A stretch of 10,909 nt of DNA from Campylobacteraceae bacterium (lineage in GTDB: Bacteria > Campylobacterota > Campylobacteria > Campylobacterales > Campylobacteraceae), in NCBI GenBank assembly GCA_031259875.1, contig JAIRKW010000059.1:1-10909 (forward strand). The letters are read 5' to 3'. A model generated the notes under the pieces. The model saw only the letters and a program-made list of their open reading frames with translations. It did not search any database and was not told the origin of the DNA. Of this stretch, positions 7,378 through 10,909 are shown piece after piece; within the stretch, counting starts at the first letter, position 1; every line of letters begins with the position of its first letter. Made by a program: the position numbers and the translations under genes.

Positions 7378-7850
7378 AAAAAATTTTCATCCTGATTTCA
7401 TGTTTAGTGTGTGTCGCGCTTAGTGCGGAGTTTGACTCATCAAAAGCATCCGTTTATCGAAAAGAGTGCCTTAAAAATATTGCTCAAGGCTGTTTTTTTA
7501 CAGGCGTTGCTTACTTTTTGGGTGATGGTTTTGCCAAAGACGACGCAAAAGCGATAGAGTTTTTCAAAAAAGCGAATGAGCTTGACAAAAACAATGCTGT
7601 TTATATTGCTACGATTGCGCGTATGTATTATTACGGTTATAAAACAAAGAGCGGTGCGGTTTTGAATGATGCTGTAAAACTGTTTGATGCCGCCTGCAAA
7701 TTAAAAGATGCCGACAGCTGTTATGAACTTGGCGAGATATATAATTACGAAGTTTTTGACAGTCAAAAAGCCGCCTCGTTTTACAAGCAATCCTGCAACC
7801 TTAAAAAAATGAACGGATGTTTGAAACTGCGCAATCTAAAAGACAAATAG
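7374..7850 (+). CDS. Secreted cysteine-rich Sel1-like (Hcp-like) repeat protein, copy 2
   Basis: A 158-residue paralog of the preceding protein, alignable along its whole length (by eye a little under half identical), which suggests a tandem duplication. It has a signal peptide (M-K-K, hydrophobic 4-17, probable cut after A-L-S-A near residue 18). It keeps the same three C-x7-C pairs at C32/C40, C108/C116 and C141/C149, again with a cysteine-free repeat between the first and second pairs. Shared segments include G-V-A-Y-F-L-G and K-L-R-N near the C-terminus. The main length difference is a short deletion in the Y-E-Y-G-D-G-D loop of copy 1. Its ATG overlaps the stop of copy 1 by four bases, with only a weak AGAATAGA upstream, so it is likely translated by coupling. 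The function is not known. Confidence 0.85.
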   Translation: MKKIFILISCLVCVALSAEFDSSKASVYRKECLKNIAQGCFFTGVAYFLGDGFAKDDAKAIEFFKKANELDKNNAVYIATIARMYYYGYKTKSGAVLNDAVKLFDAACKLKDADSCYELGEIYNYEVFDSQKAASFYKQSCNLKKMNGCLKLRNLKDK

Positions 7851-7854
7851 TTTT

Positions 7855-8571
7855 ATGAATGCGCAAGATGTTATAAATGAACTTTGGAAATTCGCAGATA
7901 AAGATTATGCTGTCCATCATACAAAATTCTTCAAATGTTTTGAGGGCGGATACGGCGATATAAATGATACGTTCTGCGGCATAAAGGCTGGTTATTTAAG
8001 GTCTGCGGCAAAAAAATTTTACAATAAACTTACACTTGAAGAGATATCTGTTCTTTTAAAAAATCATCTTCATGAAGCAAGAGCGGCCGCGCTTATAATC
8101 TTAACAAACAAATTTGACAAAGCTGCATTGGCAGAGAAAGAGCAGATAGTAAGTCTCTATCTTGAACACACAACGTATATCAATAACTGGGATTTAGTAG
8201 ATATATCCGTTTATAAAATTTTGGGCAGATATGCTTATGAAACAGACAATTACGAGATATTGCGCGCGCTGTCTCAAAGCGGTTTTTTATGGGAAGAACG
8301 CATGAGCATTGTGGCAAACTGGTATTTGATACACAAGGGTGAATTCGCTTTGATTTTGGAGTTATGCGAAAAATTTTTGATGCATAAACACGATTTGATT
8401 CATAAAGCCTGCGGCTGGATGTTAAGAGAGATGGGCAAAGTCTCTGGCAACGGTTATAAAGAACTTTTGGAGTTTTTGGAAAAATACCGTTTTAAAATGC
8501 CCCGCACAATGCTAAGATATGCGATAGAGAGACTCTTGCCTGAACAAAGAGCTTATTTTATGGGGAAATAA
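7855..8571 (+). CDS. DNA alkylation repair protein, AlkD-type HEAT-like glycosylase
   Basis: A 238-residue all-helical protein of the AlkD family. These DNA glycosylases use HEAT-like repeats to remove bulky or positively charged alkylated bases such as N3- and N7-alkylpurines without flipping the base. The family core is present: I-N-N-W-D-L-V-D (109-116), L-W-E-E-R (145-149), D-L-I-H-K-A-x-G-W-M-L-R-E (180-192) and M-P-R-T-M-L-R-Y-A-I-E (215-225). W112, D116, R149 and W188 fit the W109, D113, R148 and W187 that I recall as the active-site residues of Bacillus cereus AlkD, so it should be active. No signal peptide is seen. The ATG is 4 bases after the stop of Sel1-like copy 2, and the Shine-Dalgarno is weak. 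Its neighbours are secreted proteins, so the shared transcript is probably organisational and not functional. Confidence 0.93.
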   Translation: MNAQDVINELWKFADKDYAVHHTKFFKCFEGGYGDINDTFCGIKAGYLRSAAKKFYNKLTLEEISVLLKNHLHEARAAALIILTNKFDKAALAEKEQIVSLYLEHTTYINNWDLVDISVYKILGRYAYETDNYEILRALSQSGFLWEERMSIVANWYLIHKGEFALILELCEKFLMHKHDLIHKACGWMLREMGKVSGNGYKELLEFLEKYRFKMPRTMLRYAIERLLPEQRAYFMGK

Positions 8572-8577
8572 GTAAAG

Positions 8578-8748
8578 ATGGGTTCGTGGGAGTGTTCGCA
8601 TTTGATTGATAAAAAGTGCAGCTTGCTGAAAAAAGAGTGTTCGCCGGGCGAAAAAGGGTGTGTGCTTTATGGTAAAGCAAAGTTTGCAAGCAGTACATCA
8701 AATGAAGCATATGAAAAGCGTATTAAAGCTAAAAATTCCAAAAAATAA
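8578..8748 (+). CDS. Small four-cysteine protein of unknown function
   Basis: A 56-residue open reading frame, ATG to TAA, starting 6 bases after the alkD-like stop. The protein begins M-G-S-W-E-C-S-H and has cysteines at 6, 14, 21 and 28 (C-x7-C-x6-C-x6-C) plus H8. A lysine-rich, probably disordered tail starts at about 33. Packing four cysteines into the first half with even spacing argues that it is a real gene, as does its tight placement between two well-supported genes on the same strand. I have a vague impression of similar short proteins in related Campylobacterota but cannot confirm it. No signal peptide is seen, so it would be cytoplasmic, where a metal site (Zn or Fe-S) is more likely than disulfides. 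Its Shine-Dalgarno (GTAAAG) is weak, so it probably depends on coupling to the upstream gene. Confidence 0.65.
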   Translation: MGSWECSHLIDKKCSLLKKECSPGEKGCVLYGKAKFASSTSNEAYEKRIKAKNSKK

Positions 8749-8790
8749 AAGTTAAAACACAAAATATTTTGAATATTAAGCAGTATCCTG

Positions 8791-8826
8791 CTATCCTTTT
8801 GGCTTTCAAAAAAAGGATAGTTTTTT
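8791..8826 (+). promoter_or_regulatory. Perfect inverted repeat with T-tract covering the helicase ribosome binding site
   Basis: CTATCCTTTT (8791-8800) and AAAAGGATAG (8811-8820) are exact reverse complements with a 10-base loop, and TTTTTT follows at 8821-8826. This has the layout of an intrinsic terminator, but the right arm contains the only plausible Shine-Dalgarno of the helicase (AGGA at 8814-8817). The start codon TTG at 8825 begins within the T-run. A second TATCCT at 8784-8789 could also pair with the same GGATA. The stem has only three G-C pairs, so it is weak. It could be a terminator of the upstream series, an attenuator, an RBS-masking hairpin, or coincidence. Confidence 0.6.
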
Positions 8827-10867
8827 GCCTCTTTCACGATTAAATCAAGAGCAGTTTAACGCCGCTACTGCGCCTTTTGGACACAATCTCATTATAGCAA
8901 GCGCAGGTACTGGAAAAACCTCCACGATAGTGGCGCGTATCGCTCATCTTCTGCAAAACGGCGTATTGCCTGAAGAGATTTTGCTGCTTACTTTTACAAA
9001 TAAAGCTGCAAGTGAAATGATAGAGCGTGTAGCACGTTTTTTTGACAGCGAAACGGTTAAAAAAATAGAAGCAGGAACATTTCACGCTGTAAGTTACAAA
9101 CTTTTAAAAAAAATTGGCAAAAACATTATCTTAAAACAGCCAAGAGAACTTAAGATTTTATTAAAGGCAATACATGCTAAAAGGCGTTTTACTCATATAG
9201 ATTCAACAATCAAACCTTATCAAGCGCAGTATCTTTACGACCTTTTTTCACTTTATCAAAACTCTGAAATCGAACTCTCTTTCAGCGAATGGCTCAAAAA
9301 AAACGAAAGCGAACATGACATCTATTTTGATATTTATGAAGATATATTGGAAGAATTCAAGGAAGAAAAGAAGGCATTTTCATATGTAGATTTTAATGAT
9401 TTACTTATATTTTTCCGCGAAGAGTTAAGAAAAAAAGATACAGGACTTTTTTTCAAAGAGATTTTGATAGACGAGTATCAGGATACAAATACACTACAAG
9501 GTTCTTTAATAAAAGCCTTTTCATCCAAGAGTGTCTTTTGTGTGGGTGATTATGACCAGAGTATTTATGCTTTTAACGGAGCAAATATAAAGATAATCGG
9601 CACATTTAAAGAGCGGTATGAAGATGCGAATATATTTACTCTAGATAAAAATTACAGGTCATCACAAATGATTTTGTCTTTGGCAAATAGAGTAATTGAG
9701 AAAAATCCGCGTCTTTATCCAAAAGAGCTTAAAGTAACAAGAGAAGGTAACTTCGAAGCTCCGAAATTACTTACTTATAATGAACTTTTTGAACAATATC
9801 AAGGTATCGCGGCAAAAATTGAAGCTTCGACAACTGCGCCGTGTGATATAGCGGTGATATTTAGAAATAACTCCAGCGCAGACGGCATAGAAGCAAGTTT
9901 GAGAGAGCTTGGCATTAAATGTAAACGAAAGGGCAGCAGCAGTTTTTTCGATTCGCTTGAAGTAAAAGCGATATTGGATTTGGTAAGCTTATTTGTAAAT
10001 CCTAAAGATATGATGGCGTTTATCCATATCTTTGAATATGCAAAAGGCGTTGGAGCGGCGTTTTCAAAAGAGCTTTTCGATGCGCTTTTGCAAATTGGCG
10101 GCGGTGATATAAAAGAGGCGTTTTTTAAGCCAAAAGACATTGAAAATCCATTTAAAAAAAAGATTAAAAACACACAACTTGGACTGTTTGACGATATACA
10201 CGATGTGGGAAGTATCAGCAGATTTTATCATCTTAATTTTGAAGAAGCATTTTTGTCCAATCCAATACTGAAAAATTCACGCATCAATGAAGAGGCGGCA
10301 AAGTTTATCTATAATTTTTATAAATTTTTAAAAGAGAGCCGTATGATAAAACTGCCGCTTAGCCTTTGCGAACACGCGGTAAATTCGTCTGTTTTTGAAG
10401 AGATAGCAAACTTGCTTGCCAAAAAAAGAGGTACACTTAAAGACGGTAGCACAGATAATAAACTTGTCGAAGAAGCAAAAGAGAGGATAATGAGAAAAGC
10501 TTGGCTTTTGAAAGATTTGGCTAAAAACTACCGCGATATACATAGTTTTTTAAATGCTTTGACACTTGGAAGCAATGAAATGAGCGAAGGGGAAGGGGTA
10601 AATCTTTTGAGCATTCATGCAAGCAAAGGGCTTGAGTTTAAAGAGGTTTATGTTGTGGATTTGATGGATGGGCGGTTTCCAAATAAAAAACTTATGTGCA
10701 TGAGCGGCGGAAGTCTTGAAGAAGAGAGAAGATTATTTTATGTAGCTGCTACAAGAGCAAAAGATAGACTCTTTTTATCATTTGCCAAATATGACAAAAT
10801 CAAAAAGACAGAATATCTGCCTTCACAGTTTTTGGATGAAGCGGGGTTTGTGGTAGATAGAGTTTAA
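8825..10867 (+). CDS. UvrD/Rep-family superfamily 1 DNA helicase
   Basis: A 680-residue ATP-driven 3'-5' SF1A helicase expected to act in replication restart or repair. Motifs are complete: Q-motif around N7-Q10, Walker A A-S-A-G-T-G-K-T (25-32), motif Ia L-L-T-F-T-N-K-A-A-S-E-M (54-65), Walker B D-E-Y-Q-D (216-220), motif III G-D-Y-D-Q-S-I-Y-A-F-N-G-A (241-253), motif IV N-Y-R-S-S (276-280), motif V S-I-H-A-S-K-G-L-E-F (596-605) and motif VI V-A-A-T-R-A-K-D-R (640-648). It ends about 32 residues after motif VI, so it lacks the long C-terminal extension of UvrD/PcrA and is closer to Rep in length. I therefore leave the symbol open. TTG at 8825 is the only usable start: the frame is closed upstream at 8777, and the next in-frame ATG (codon 65) lies after Walker A. 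Residues 451-455, Q-L-G-L-F, resemble a sliding-clamp-binding motif. Confidence 0.93.
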   Translation: MPLSRLNQEQFNAATAPFGHNLIIASAGTGKTSTIVARIAHLLQNGVLPEEILLLTFTNKAASEMIERVARFFDSETVKKIEAGTFHAVSYKLLKKIGKNIILKQPRELKILLKAIHAKRRFTHIDSTIKPYQAQYLYDLFSLYQNSEIELSFSEWLKKNESEHDIYFDIYEDILEEFKEEKKAFSYVDFNDLLIFFREELRKKDTGLFFKEILIDEYQDTNTLQGSLIKAFSSKSVFCVGDYDQSIYAFNGANIKIIGTFKERYEDANIFTLDKNYRSSQMILSLANRVIEKNPRLYPKELKVTREGNFEAPKLLTYNELFEQYQGIAAKIEASTTAPCDIAVIFRNNSSADGIEASLRELGIKCKRKGSSSFFDSLEVKAILDLVSLFVNPKDMMAFIHIFEYAKGVGAAFSKELFDALLQIGGGDIKEAFFKPKDIENPFKKKIKNTQLGLFDDIHDVGSISRFYHLNFEEAFLSNPILKNSRINEEAAKFIYNFYKFLKESRMIKLPLSLCEHAVNSSVFEEIANLLAKKRGTLKDGSTDNKLVEEAKERIMRKAWLLKDLAKNYRDIHSFLNALTLGSNEMSEGEGVNLLSIHASKGLEFKEVYVVDLMDGRFPNKKLMCMSGGSLEEERRLFYVAATRAKDRLFLSFAKYDKIKKTEYLPSQFLDEAGFVVDRV

Positions 10868-10886
10868 AATTAACAGCAATAAAAGC

Positions 10887-10895
10887 TGATAAAAT
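10887..10895 (+). promoter_or_regulatory. Possible extended -10 promoter for a gene beyond the window
   Basis: TG-A-TAAAAT at 10887-10895 has the form of an extended -10 element. It lies 20 bases after the helicase stop, close to the window's end. There is no clear -35, and such AT-rich matches arise easily by chance. No strong terminator separates it from the helicase; only a four-base CAGC/GCTG stem is present (10874-10877 and 10885-10888). Confidence 0.3.
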
Positions 10896-10909
10896 ATAAA
10901 AATTACTCC

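Noticed and set aside
9799..10173. Minus-strand open frame of 124 codons inside the helicase gene
   Set aside because: It is antisense to a complete, motif-rich helicase and its protein has no family features. The length is explained by codon bias in the opposite frame.
6862..10867. Plus-strand series as a novel defence or repair system
   Set aside because: AlkD and UvrD/Rep helicases are common housekeeping repair genes, the Sel1-like proteins are exported, and there is no nuclease, toxin, reverse transcriptase or effector domain to join them. The grouping looks like ordinary chromosomal adjacency.

Overview
This window looks like ordinary chromosome from a low-GC member of the Campylobacterota (Epsilonproteobacteria), most likely a Sulfurimonas-like organism. 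I infer this from the AT-rich coding sequence, TTG and GTG starts, the style of the ValS, Met transporter and UvrD/Rep-like proteins, and the cysteine-rich Sel1-type secreted repeat proteins, which are typical of this phylum. The genus is recognition from memory and not a computed placement.

Layout. Bases 1-1026 carry no gene I can support. The left half is AT-rich and unremarkable. From about 530 it holds decayed copies of a GTCATTGCGAG...GCAATCT-type repeat: two forward copies, then five units head to tail in the opposite orientation at 43-50 bp spacing, ending against the 3' end of the dedA-like gene. Bases 1027-6700 form a tight minus-strand operon read right to left: valS, metN, metI, metQ, and a DedA-family membrane protein. 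Spacings are -4, 0, 20 and 3 bases. It joins valyl-tRNA synthesis to methionine import and a membrane-homeostasis protein.

A 161-base divergent intergenic region (6701-6861) separates this operon from a plus-strand series covering 6862-10867. That series starts with two tandem paralogous secreted C-x7-C Sel1-like proteins with an ATGA overlap. It continues with an AlkD-type DNA alkylation repair glycosylase, a 56-residue cysteine-patterned protein, and a UvrD/Rep-family SF1 helicase. Just before the helicase a perfect 10-bp inverted repeat covers its Shine-Dalgarno, and the U-tract after it contains the TTG start codon, so it may act as an attenuator or translational switch.

I see no defence island, prophage, transposase, CRISPR array or RNA gene. 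The least ordinary items are the hairpin over the helicase start, the decayed repeat array, the tandem disulfide-repeat paralogs, the small four-cysteine protein, and a QLGLF sliding-clamp-like motif inside the helicase.
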